Assembly: GCA_900770215.1 (NCBI GenBank)
Contig: CAAGJW010000018.1
Span: forward strand, 1 to 26,153
Direction of reading: 5' to 3'
Length of the DNA: 26,153 nt
DNA from: Bacteroidales bacterium
Lineage (GTDB): Bacteria; Bacteroidota; Bacteroidia; Bacteroidales; Muribaculaceae
A program made the translations under genes and the position numbers. Of this stretch, positions 1 through 6,407 are shown in pieces. The first letter of the stretch is position 1; each line of letters begins with the position of its first letter. The notes under the pieces are model-generated. The model was given only the letters and a program-made list of their open reading frames with translations. It was not told the origin of the DNA and searched no databases.

Positions 1-135
1 CGCCACTGGTTATACCCAAACGGGCAGAGGACAAGTCCAATCACGCCCCCACTGCGATTGCGCCGCACTTTTATCCCGTCCCGCACCGCTTCCCGTTTTT
101 ATCGCACAGCAATGAAAATAAATAGACCTTACGGC

Positions 136-165
136 TTGATAGATTCATAAAAAATAGTAATTTTG
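136..165 (+). promoter_or_regulatory. Promoter for the DUF262 gene
   Basis: TTG at 136-138, a 19 bp spacer and TAATTTTG at 158-165 match the Bacteroidetes housekeeping promoter (TTG, 19-21 bp, TAnnTTTG). It lies about 50 bp upstream of the ATG at 217 and an AGG-containing leader follows. Bases 1-135 hold no gene that I can support. Confidence 0.6.
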
Positions 166-216
166 TAATGCATCCTCTTGTAAACAAAATATCATGCATT
201 AAAAATAAGGTAACAT

Positions 217-2025
217 ATGGCAACAAAGAACATAGAACCTAACCTGCGTACAATTGGCGATTACACCCAACTGGCAAAAGACGACAAATTCTGCATTCCT
301 GAGTACCAGCGTGGTTACTCTTGGACTACAGTGCAATGCGACAAGCTGTGGCAAGACATCGAGTCGTTTATCGATTCAGGAGCTGATGACCCCTATTTCT
401 TTGGCACAATCATTATCGATTGCTCCACCGAAAATTGCTTAAGCCTCATCGATGGCCAGCAGAGGACCACAACCTTCCTCCTCCTTCTGAAATCCATCTC
501 ACTGTGTATCAGCAAGCTGCTGCGCAAAATGCGAGAAGACGATGACAACCGCGCATTAAGGAGAGGCCTAAACAACAGCTATGAGAAGATTTTCAGGATA
601 CTCTACAAGGCCGATGAAGATAAGTTTGAAGATATAGAGAGCAACTGGAACAATGCCAAGGGCATTGTAGTGCTCGAAAACAAATCGATCAACGAGCTTT
701 ACAAGGGCGACTTCCAAAAAATCATCGAAGCAGAGACCTTCGAAGAGGCCGAAAAGAGCGTATACAAGATTCCACGCAAACAGAAAGAGAACAAGTATAC
801 CAATTTCTTCAGAAACTTCAAGTACTTTTACGAGAGACTGTCGGACTATTCAGAGTCACAACTGAACAACTTTGCCAAAGTTTTTCTTGCCAAGTGCCAG
901 ATTATAGAAATCAAGAGTTGGCAGATTGAGCAAGCCATCACGATGTTCAATTCTCTAAACTCTACAGGAATGCCACTCTCCGACGCCGATATCATCTCGG
1001 CACAGCTGTATTCCAAAGCAAGCAACAAAGATGAATTCATCGAACAATGGCAGCGCATCAACAACATGGCCGACGACCTCGATCAAAAGAAGGTGGTCAA
1101 CATAGATTCTGTACTGCAACAGTACATGTACTACGAGCGTGCTGCCAAGAAACAATACAAGCAGAACGAGGTGACCACTCCAGGTGTAAGAAAGTATTAC
1201 ACGCTGGAGCACCCTGAATTGCTCAACAATCCCAAAGCGCTGAGCGACGCCTACGAGAAGATACTCAACATCTGGAGCAAGATTGCCGATTATCCCGTCA
1301 TCAGGCTATTGATGAAATTCAATGAAAACTTCAAGATGTTTCTCGTGTCCTACCTTTATCGATTTGAACTTAACGACATCGACGAAAAAAGAATCACACC
1401 CATTGCCGAGTGCTTCTTGCGCTTGTTTGCCATCATGGAGGTGGGCAGCGTGGGCTTCTCAGCATCAATCTTCAAAACATTCCTATTCAACGAGAATTTC
1501 AACCTTGTGAATAGTGACTATGCCGAGCAACAAATCATTGTCGACTTTGACAATCACATCAGAAACAATTGGAAGGAAAGCGACATCAAAGACTACATCA
1601 AAGACTATGACAAAAACATTCTTGTCTTCCTCAATGAGTATCTCTATGCCAAAGAGAAATATTGTGCATTCAACTTCGACGACAAAGTCAACGTTGAGCA
1701 TATAATGCCAGCAAGCAGCCACAATTTGGACGCGATAAGAATAGATGCCGGCATAAACTCAAAGCAAGATTTCAATTACCTGGTAAATAAATTGGGCAAT
1801 AAGATACTTCTTGAAGAAAACATCAACAAGTCTATCGGCAACGACTGGTTCAAGACCAAAAAAGGCACCACGGTGCAAAGCAAGCGCGGATACATAGGCA
1901 GCAAGTTTGGACTGGCCTCTGAACTCGCACAGTACCCCAAAGACAAATGGGAAAAAGCCGATATCGAAGCATATACCGACAGAGCTGCCACCAGAATTGC
2001 CAAATTCATTTTCAACAAGCCGTAG
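217..2025 (+). CDS. DUF262/DUF1524 (GmrSD-like) nuclease protein
   Basis: A 602-residue protein combining an N-terminal DUF262 domain and a C-terminal DUF1524 HNH-type domain. Visible DUF262 motifs are IPEYQRGYSW near residues 27-36 and LIDGQQRT with the DGQQR Asp at about residue 79. The C-terminal motif VEHIMPAS has its His at about residue 495, and LGNKILLEENIN follows, as in the DUF1524 His-Asn nuclease core. Known relatives include GmrSD (type IV restriction of modified DNA), BrxU and the phosphorothioate-sensing SspE. In these, DUF262 is linked to nucleotide-dependent sensing and DUF1524 cuts DNA. A defence role here is inference: no modification gene or other defence partner lies within the window. 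Its codons are AT-richer than those of the genes to its right, which fits acquisition by transfer. It has its own promoter and sits alone. The ATG at 217 is the first in frame after the promoter. Confidence 0.8.
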   Translation: MATKNIEPNLRTIGDYTQLAKDDKFCIPEYQRGYSWTTVQCDKLWQDIESFIDSGADDPYFFGTIIIDCSTENCLSLIDGQQRTTTFLLLLKSISLCISKLLRKMREDDDNRALRRGLNNSYEKIFRILYKADEDKFEDIESNWNNAKGIVVLENKSINELYKGDFQKIIEAETFEEAEKSVYKIPRKQKENKYTNFFRNFKYFYERLSDYSESQLNNFAKVFLAKCQIIEIKSWQIEQAITMFNSLNSTGMPLSDADIISAQLYSKASNKDEFIEQWQRINNMADDLDQKKVVNIDSVLQQYMYYERAAKKQYKQNEVTTPGVRKYYTLEHPELLNNPKALSDAYEKILNIWSKIADYPVIRLLMKFNENFKMFLVSYLYRFELNDIDEKRITPIAECFLRLFAIMEVGSVGFSASIFKTFLFNENFNLVNSDYAEQQIIVDFDNHIRNNWKESDIKDYIKDYDKNILVFLNEYLYAKEKYCAFNFDDKVNVEHIMPASSHNLDAIRIDAGINSKQDFNYLVNKLGNKILLEENINKSIGNDWFKTKKGTTVQSKRGYIGSKFGLASELAQYPKDKWEKADIEAYTDRAATRIAKFIFNKP

Positions 2026-2037
2026 CATATCACGGGA

Positions 2038-2063
2038 GGGGAAAGCAAAAAAATGCTTTCCCC
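2038..2063 (+). terminator. Hairpin after the DUF262 gene
   Basis: Ten-base inverted repeat (2038-2047 with 2054-2063, arms GGGGAAAGCA and TGCTTTCCCC) starting 13 bp after the stop codon. The T-tract after it is poor, so termination strength is uncertain. An in-frame ATG at 2053 of the next gene lies inside the loop, which argues against using it as a start. Confidence 0.5.
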
Positions 2064-2103
2064 TGCTATTTATGATCTAATTGGACATTATTATCACATA
2101 CAC

Positions 2104-3657
2104 ATGCAAAGCAAAATGAGTAATCTACCTGCAATCATCGCCATGTGTGCTTTCATGGCAACGAGTACCATGACATCGCTAGCCGATGTCGTAATCAACG
2201 AGACCAATTTTCCCGACGCAGCTTTCCGCAGCTACATCGCCTCAACTATCGACGAGGACGAGAGCGGAACTCTGGACGACGACGAGATCTACGGCACCAC
2301 AAGCATTGTGGTGAGAAGCCTTGGCATCAAGTCGCTCAAGGGTATAGAGCTCTTCCCTGAACTCACTACCCTGTGGTGCGACGACAACGAACTGACGGCT
2401 CTCGACTTGAGCCAGAACACCAATCTGTCGCAGTTGCACTGCACCAGCAACCAGCTGGCGAACCTTGACCTGAGCCAGAACAAGTCGCTCACACGGCTCT
2501 ATATCGACAGCAACCCAATCGCCACAATCGACTTGAGCCACAACGGCAAGTTGCAACAGCTGTACTGCAATGGGTGTAAATTCAAGTCGATCAACCTCTC
2601 GGCCAACAAGGCACTGACGCGCCTCTACTGCAATGACAACGAGCTGGAGAGTCTGAACCTTAGCAACAACAGCAAGCTCTCGATGCTGCAATGCAACAAC
2701 AACAACATCAGCAGCCTTGACCTGAGCGCCAACGCGGCATTGAGATGGCTCTTTGCGACACACAACAAACTTACCAGTCTCGACTTGAGCAAAAACACCA
2801 ATCTGGAGTGGTTGCTGTGTTACGACAACGCCATAACGGCGCTCGATCTCACTGCCAATACCCAGCTGTCTGATGTGCGTTGCCAGCACAACCAGCTCGC
2901 AACGCTTGAAATCGGCAGCAATCAGAACCTGTCTCAACTATTCTGCAGCAACAATGCGCTCATTGCCCTCGACCTGACGGGTCTCACCGCGTTGACCGAG
3001 TTGCACTGCGACAGCAATAGCATTGCAAGCCTGAATCTATCTAAAAATGTGCTTCTCGACACGGTCTATGTGAACGACAATGGCTTGCTACAACTCCACC
3101 TTGGCACCCAGGGCAGCGCTCAGGCAATAAAAAAGCTGGTGTGCAGCAACAACCACTTGAGCCATCTCGACCTTGACTACGGCCTCGATCACAGCGAGAG
3201 CGCCATGCTTGCTGCCGACAACAACGGGCGCCTCATCGACGGCGTAGAGGGCTTGGGCAATGTGAGCATCATCACGACGGCAGCTCTGACCGAAGCGCTT
3301 GGAGAAGGCTTCGACATGGGCCGCGTGACGAGTTGGGACGGTGCCCAAAGCGACGGGCAAGGCAACTTGAAGCTCACAAGCGACACCGTGCGCTATGTGT
3401 ATGCCACCAACTGGACCAAGCAGAGCATCGCGCAGCGCGAGCCCGTCTTCGCCAGCAATCCCGCCCAAGTGACTTTCTACTTCACTTGGACGAGGCCTAC
3501 TGCTGTCGACGAGCACAGCATGAATGCAACCGAGCCCGACCGCATCGTCTACTACGACACCCTCGGCCACAGTTCAAAGACCCCCTTCATGGGGTTGAAC
3601 ATTGAAGTGCGCCACTATGCCAACGGCAGCACAACCACCTCGAAGGTGTATAGGTAA
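2104..3657 (+). CDS. Exported leucine-rich-repeat protein with EF-hand-like loop
   Basis: About 517 residues from the ATG at 2104; 2116 is an equally plausible start four codons later. A hydrophobic signal peptide (LPAIIAMCAFMATSTM) points to export. An Asp-rich loop DEDESGTLDDDE at about residues 50-61 resembles an EF-hand/dockerin calcium loop. Then follow 13 leucine-rich repeats of 21 residues (one of 24), each of the pattern LxxLxCxxNxLxxLDLSxNxx. After the repeats comes a roughly 100-residue beta-rich segment, then a tail with YYDTLGHSSKTPFMGLNIEV, similar to C-terminal segments common in secreted Bacteroidales proteins. Such proteins are normally surface or periplasmic binding proteins, and no enzymatic domain is visible. 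The partner is unknown. The possible upstream start at 2053 is rejected because it lies in a hairpin and would bury the signal peptide. Confidence 0.75.
   Translation: MQSKMSNLPAIIAMCAFMATSTMTSLADVVINETNFPDAAFRSYIASTIDEDESGTLDDDEIYGTTSIVVRSLGIKSLKGIELFPELTTLWCDDNELTALDLSQNTNLSQLHCTSNQLANLDLSQNKSLTRLYIDSNPIATIDLSHNGKLQQLYCNGCKFKSINLSANKALTRLYCNDNELESLNLSNNSKLSMLQCNNNNISSLDLSANAALRWLFATHNKLTSLDLSKNTNLEWLLCYDNAITALDLTANTQLSDVRCQHNQLATLEIGSNQNLSQLFCSNNALIALDLTGLTALTELHCDSNSIASLNLSKNVLLDTVYVNDNGLLQLHLGTQGSAQAIKKLVCSNNHLSHLDLDYGLDHSESAMLAADNNGRLIDGVEGLGNVSIITTAALTEALGEGFDMGRVTSWDGAQSDGQGNLKLTSDTVRYVYATNWTKQSIAQREPVFASNPAQVTFYFTWTRPTAVDEHSMNATEPDRIVYYDTLGHSSKTPFMGLNIEVRHYANGSTTTSKVYR
2362..3177 (+). 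repeat. Thirteen tandem leucine-rich repeats (63 bp period)
   Basis: The coding sequence repeats every 63 bp (21 codons), except for one 72 bp unit (the twelfth) and a shorter last unit. Conserved positions are the Leu residues, a Cys in most units and the Asn of the NxL turn. The nucleotide sequences of the units have diverged, so this is an old protein repeat rather than a recent tandem expansion. Confidence 0.8.
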
Positions 3658-3707
3658 TTTCACGGCTACGGCAACACGACAGTTGCCGGCAACGCGTCAC
3701 AATATTG

Positions 3708-3751
3708 AAAAAAGTGGCTTCCCCACAACAACGGGGAAGTCACTTTTTTTT
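3708..3751. terminator. Bidirectional terminator
   Basis: Seventeen-base arms (3708-3724 and 3733-3749) pair with one G-T wobble around an eight-base loop. The stem carries a run of A on the left and T on the right, so it works as an intrinsic terminator on both strands. It ends the leucine-rich-repeat gene (stop at 3657) and the convergent GYF operon (stop at 3804). Confidence 0.85.
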
Positions 3752-3803
3752 ACATTTTCACATGCACTCGCGGTATTGGGCCCAGTGCAACATGATGCGC
3801 TGC

Positions 3804-4511
3804 TCAATACTTGGGCGACTTGCCCCAGCGGTTTTTCTCCTTGATCGAGTCCTGGCAGTGCCAGTTGAGCACCATCACCCAGCCCACGACGGGCAACAGC
3901 ACCCACAGCAGCTTCAACCCGCTCTGCCCCATATCGTGCAGGCGCCTCACGCCCGACGACACCATGGGCACAAGCAGCAGCAACGAGACGATGGTGCCCG
4001 TGATGCCATGGTGCTTGAAGGTGAGACCCAGGTTCCAGTCGATGATGGCCGTGACCAGGTTGGCAAGCAACACGATGAGGAAAAACTTCCAGTACTCGGA
4101 GCGGCGTGCACGCCCCCTGAAGTCGAAATAGTGACGCATGGCCGACGCCAGGGCCTGGCCGTAGGTGAGCGAGGTGTCGGTAGCAGGGCGGTGCCAGGCC
4201 GGGGCTCGCCTGGGAGCACGGCGCTTGGGCTGCGGCTCGGTCATGACTATGGACTGCGGTGCGGGCCGTTTTGGCCGTGGTGGTGCTTGTTGCGGCCGAG
4301 GGGCTGCACCAGCTCGCGGTTTAGCCCCAGCTGCGCGCTGCTGCACCGGCGGGTAAAGCAGTTGCATCAAGGCTGGCACGCGATAGGCCGGTGCCCAGTT
4401 GTTCATCGTCTTGCACCACACCAGTGTAGACCGTTGCAGGCCGTGACTCATCAGTTGGCTTTCCTCATAGGGGCCCAGCTGCTGGCCATCGATGTGCATG
4501 TAATATTTCAT
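3804..4511 (-). CDS. GYF_2 (DUF4339)-DUF805 membrane protein
   Basis: A 235-residue protein, last of a four-gene minus-strand cluster. Residues 1-52 form a GYF_2/DUF4339 head (MKYYMHIDGQQLGPYEE, then W33, W38 and AP), the same head found in the three genes upstream. Residues about 60-115 are a basic, Pro/Ala/Arg-rich linker. From about residue 125 comes DUF805: YFDFRGRARRSEYWKF followed by hydrophobic segments (FLIVLLANLVTAIID; TIVSLLLLVPMVSS; LLWVLLPVVGWVMVL), with RRLHDMGQSG between the last two, typical of the family. DUF805 proteins are inner-membrane proteins of unknown function. GYF-type heads are thought to bind proline-rich peptides or to act as adaptors, so the cytosolic head may bind the Pro-rich linkers of its neighbours (inference). 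It lies 42 bp after the previous gene. Confidence 0.8.
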   Translation of the reverse strand: MKYYMHIDGQQLGPYEESQLMSHGLQRSTLVWCKTMNNWAPAYRVPALMQLLYPPVQQRAAGAKPRAGAAPRPQQAPPRPKRPAPQSIVMTEPQPKRRAPRRAPAWHRPATDTSLTYGQALASAMRHYFDFRGRARRSEYWKFFLIVLLANLVTAIIDWNLGLTFKHHGITGTIVSLLLLVPMVSSGVRRLHDMGQSGLKLLWVLLPVVGWVMVLNWHCQDSIKEKNRWGKSPKY

Positions 4512-4553
4512 TTCTCTACTGTGTTACTCTATTTCTTTATTATTTAGCTAAAT

Positions 4554-5021
4554 TCAAAATACATTATACACAGCCTCGACGAGTGTGGCCCCGAAAATGA
4601 TCGCGGCATAGGCCAACACAATAGCCACACTGCTCACGGCACCAGCAATCGCCCAGTTGCGTGCAGCCCTGCTCGCCGCAAGCGCCTCCCCATGGTTGCC
4701 TTGGTAGTAGAGGCCGCTCACTTGCGAGGCCTTGACAATGCTGATGATGCCGAACACCTGGCAGCAGCACACGGTCACCAGTATGGCCCACACCATGTAG
4801 GTGTCGGGCATGGCAGGCCGCGATGCCTCATAGCCCGATTGCGGATATTGCCGGCAGTTGCCCGCCAGCAGTGCGCGCAACTCGGGCACCTGGCTGGCCG
4901 GAGCCCAAGCCTGCATGCCCTCGCGCCACACCATGGCAGAGCCCGTGAGGCCATGCCCCAGCAATTCGGTCTCCTCATAGGGGCCCAGTTGCTGGCCGCC
5001 GATGTGCATGTAGTATTTCAT
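4554..5021 (-). CDS. GYF_2-CD225 (dispanin-like) membrane protein, short linker
   Basis: A 155-residue protein. The GYF_2/DUF4339 head spans residues 1-52 (MKYYMHIGGQQLGPYEETEL). A short linker without the proline repeats follows, then a CD225/dispanin-like tail: MPDTYMVWAILVTVCCCQVF, a loop with IVKASQVSGLYYQGNHGEAL, then a second hydrophobic helix. CD225 proteins (including animal IFITMs) insert in membranes with a re-entrant or hairpin segment and the conserved pattern CC...G..SI..A..V...Y..G....A...S. The bacterial role is unknown. The start is set at the second of two adjacent ATGs to match the paralogues, and the ATG at 5024 is equally possible. This copy is clearly more diverged than the two upstream copies. 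Confidence 0.78.
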   Translation of the reverse strand: MKYYMHIGGQQLGPYEETELLGHGLTGSAMVWREGMQAWAPASQVPELRALLAGNCRQYPQSGYEASRPAMPDTYMVWAILVTVCCCQVFGIISIVKASQVSGLYYQGNHGEALAASRAARNWAIAGAVSSVAIVLAYAAIIFGATLVEAVYNVF

Positions 5022-5068
5022 CATTCACTTTCAGTATCAAGACATGCGGCGAGGGCAACAAGGCAAAG

Positions 5069-5608
5069 CTAAAAATCGGAGCCGGCAAGTGCCGCGGTAC
5101 CCAGCAATCCCACACCCACGATTTGGAGTATGATGACGATCACCGAGACCACAACGCCCGCAATGGCGCCCCACATGGCCCACTTCTTGGCATCCTGGCT
5201 GGCCGCCACGGCCTCTTGATAGCGGCCCTGGTGGTAGAGACTGCTCACCTGCGAGGCCTTGACAATGCTGATGATACCGAACACCAGGCAGCAGAATATG
5301 GTCACCAGCACAGCCCACACCATATAGGTGTCGGGCATGGGAGGCTGCTGGGCGCCATAGCCTGGCTGCTGTGGTTGGGCGCCATAACCTGGCTGGGGTC
5401 CGTAGCTGGGCTGTGGCTGTGGCTGGTAACTGGGGGGCTGCTGACCAGTGGGCAGCAGGTGGCTCAACTCGGGCACCTGGCTGGCTGCCACCCAGTCGGG
5501 CATGCCCTCGCGCCACACCATCGTCGTGGCCGTAAGGCCGTGGCCCAATAGCTCGTTTTCTTCATAGGGGCCCAGCTGCTGGCCGCCGATGTGCATGTAG
5601 TATTTCAT
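5069..5608 (-). CDS. GYF_2-CD225 membrane protein with Pro/Gln/Tyr-rich linker
   Basis: A 179-residue paralogue in the same cluster. Residues 1-52 are the GYF_2/DUF4339 head. Residues about 53-90 are a low-complexity linker built from PQ and PGYGAQ units. The tail from about residue 92 is CD225-like (MPDTYMVWAVLVTIFCCLVF, IVKASQVSSLYHQGRYQEAV, then a Val/Ile-rich helix). Its head is almost identical at nucleotide level to that of the next gene upstream, showing a recent duplication or gene conversion. The Tyr/Pro/Gln linker is the kind of segment that GYF domains could bind, so self-association within the cluster is plausible but unproven. The 44-51 bp gaps and common direction indicate one operon. 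Confidence 0.8.
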   Translation of the reverse strand: MKYYMHIGGQQLGPYEENELLGHGLTATTMVWREGMPDWVAASQVPELSHLLPTGQQPPSYQPQPQPSYGPQPGYGAQPQQPGYGAQQPPMPDTYMVWAVLVTIFCCLVFGIISIVKASQVSSLYHQGRYQEAVAASQDAKKWAMWGAIAGVVVSVIVIILQIVGVGLLGTAALAGSDF

Positions 5609-5659
5609 TACTATTATATAATTTATTGGTCAACTATCAAAATGTCGAAGTTTTCGTCA

Positions 5660-6190
5660 TCACAAGCAGGCCACGGAGCTGAAGAAGCCGACGAAAAACC
5701 CGATGACGCCGACCACAACGCCCGCAATAGCGCCCCACATGGCCCACTTCTTGGCATCCTGACTGGCTGCCACGGCCTCCTGGTAGCGGCCCTGGTGGTA
5801 GAGGCTGCTCACTTGCGAGGCCTTGACAATGCTCACGATACCAAACGGCAAGCAGCACAGCAGCGTCACCAGTATGGCCCACACCATGTAGGTGTCGGGC
5901 ATTGCAGGCTGGGCGCCATAGCCTGGCTGGGGGCTGTAGCCTGGCTGAGGCTGAGGTCCGTAACTGGGTTGAGGTTGTGGCTGGGGTTGAGGTTGTGGCT
6001 GGGGTTGGTAGCTGGGGGGCTGCTGACCAGTGGGCAGCAAGTGGCTCAACTCGGGCACCTGGCTGGCTGCAACCCAGTCGGGCATGCCCTCGCGCCACAC
6101 CATCGTCGTGGCCGTAAGGCCGTGATTCAATAGCTCGTTTTCTTCATAGGGGCCCACTTGCTGGCCGCCGATGTGCATGTAGTATTTCAT
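5660..6190 (-). CDS. GYF_2-CD225 membrane protein, first gene of the cluster
   Basis: A 176-residue paralogue and promoter-proximal gene of the four. The head (residues 1-52) is followed by a linker made largely of PQ repeats and PGYS/PGYG units (about residues 53-105). The CD225-like tail follows (MPDTYMVWAILVTLLCCLPF, IVKASQVSSLYHQGRYQEAV, AMWGAIAGVVVGVIGFFVGF). A longer in-frame start at 6214 would add eight residues. The ATG at 6190 is chosen because all four paralogues begin MKYYMHI. By topology the head is expected in the cytosol with the tail in the inner membrane. Function is unknown. Confidence 0.8.
   Translation of the reverse strand: MKYYMHIGGQQVGPYEENELLNHGLTATTMVWREGMPDWVAASQVPELSHLLPTGQQPPSYQPQPQPQPQPQPQPSYGPQPQPGYSPQPGYGAQPAMPDTYMVWAILVTLLCCLPFGIVSIVKASQVSSLYHQGRYQEAVAASQDAKKWAMWGAIAGVVVGVIGFFVGFFSSVACL
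5966..6007. repeat. 18 bp tandem repeat encoding the PQ linker
   Basis: Two exact 18 bp units (5966-5983 and 5984-6001, GGGTTGAGGTTGTGGCTG on the plus strand) plus a six-base partial third unit. They encode the PQPQPQ part of the linker on the minus strand. Because the unit is a multiple of three, slippage would change linker length without breaking the frame. Confidence 0.85.
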
Positions 6191-6234
6191 AGTTGAAATC
6201 GTTAAAAAAAACAATAATGCGATAGCTCGCGTTA

Positions 6235-6265
6235 CAAAGGTGACAATTTTTATTCAATATTGCAA
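6235..6265 (-). promoter_or_regulatory. Probable promoter of the GYF-CD225 operon
   Basis: On the minus strand, TTG (6265-6263), 20 bp, CACCTTTG (6242-6235). It has the correct -33 element and spacing, but the -7 element has CA instead of TA. It lies about 45 bp upstream of the first ATG. Confidence 0.4.
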
Positions 6266-6320
6266 CTATTGTGTCTAAAAATACCGCCTGTACCTTGAAA
6301 AATGTTGCCAAGACACAACA

Positions 6321-6407
6321 TGCCGCGCCAGGGAGCATGGCCCGGTGGCGCGGCACGTTGAGCATCGTTATCGATTGATGGCTGTTTCAACCATGAAACG
6401 AGCCATC
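6321..6407 (-). terminator. Two hairpins after the CoA-transferase gene
   Basis: The first hairpin pairs 6377-6389 with 6394-6407, starting at the stop codon (arms GATGGCT/AGCCATC continuing into GTTTCA/TGAAAC). The second pairs 6321-6330 with 6346-6355 (TGCCGCGCCA and TGGCGCGGCA). Neither is followed by a strong T-tract, so these may protect the mRNA end rather than stop transcription alone. Confidence 0.4.

Noticed and set aside
2..115. Possible tail of an upstream gene at the left edge
   Set aside because: One frame stays open for about 37 codons before a stop, but it has no recognisable motif and cannot be told from chance.
2053..2103. Longer start for the leucine-rich-repeat protein at 2053
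   Set aside because: The ATG lies in the loop of the hairpin after the previous gene and would place 17 residues before the signal peptide.
2362..3177. Repeat array considered as a CRISPR
   Set aside because: The period is coding (63 bp), the units diverge at nucleotide level and encode leucine-rich repeats; there are no unique spacers.
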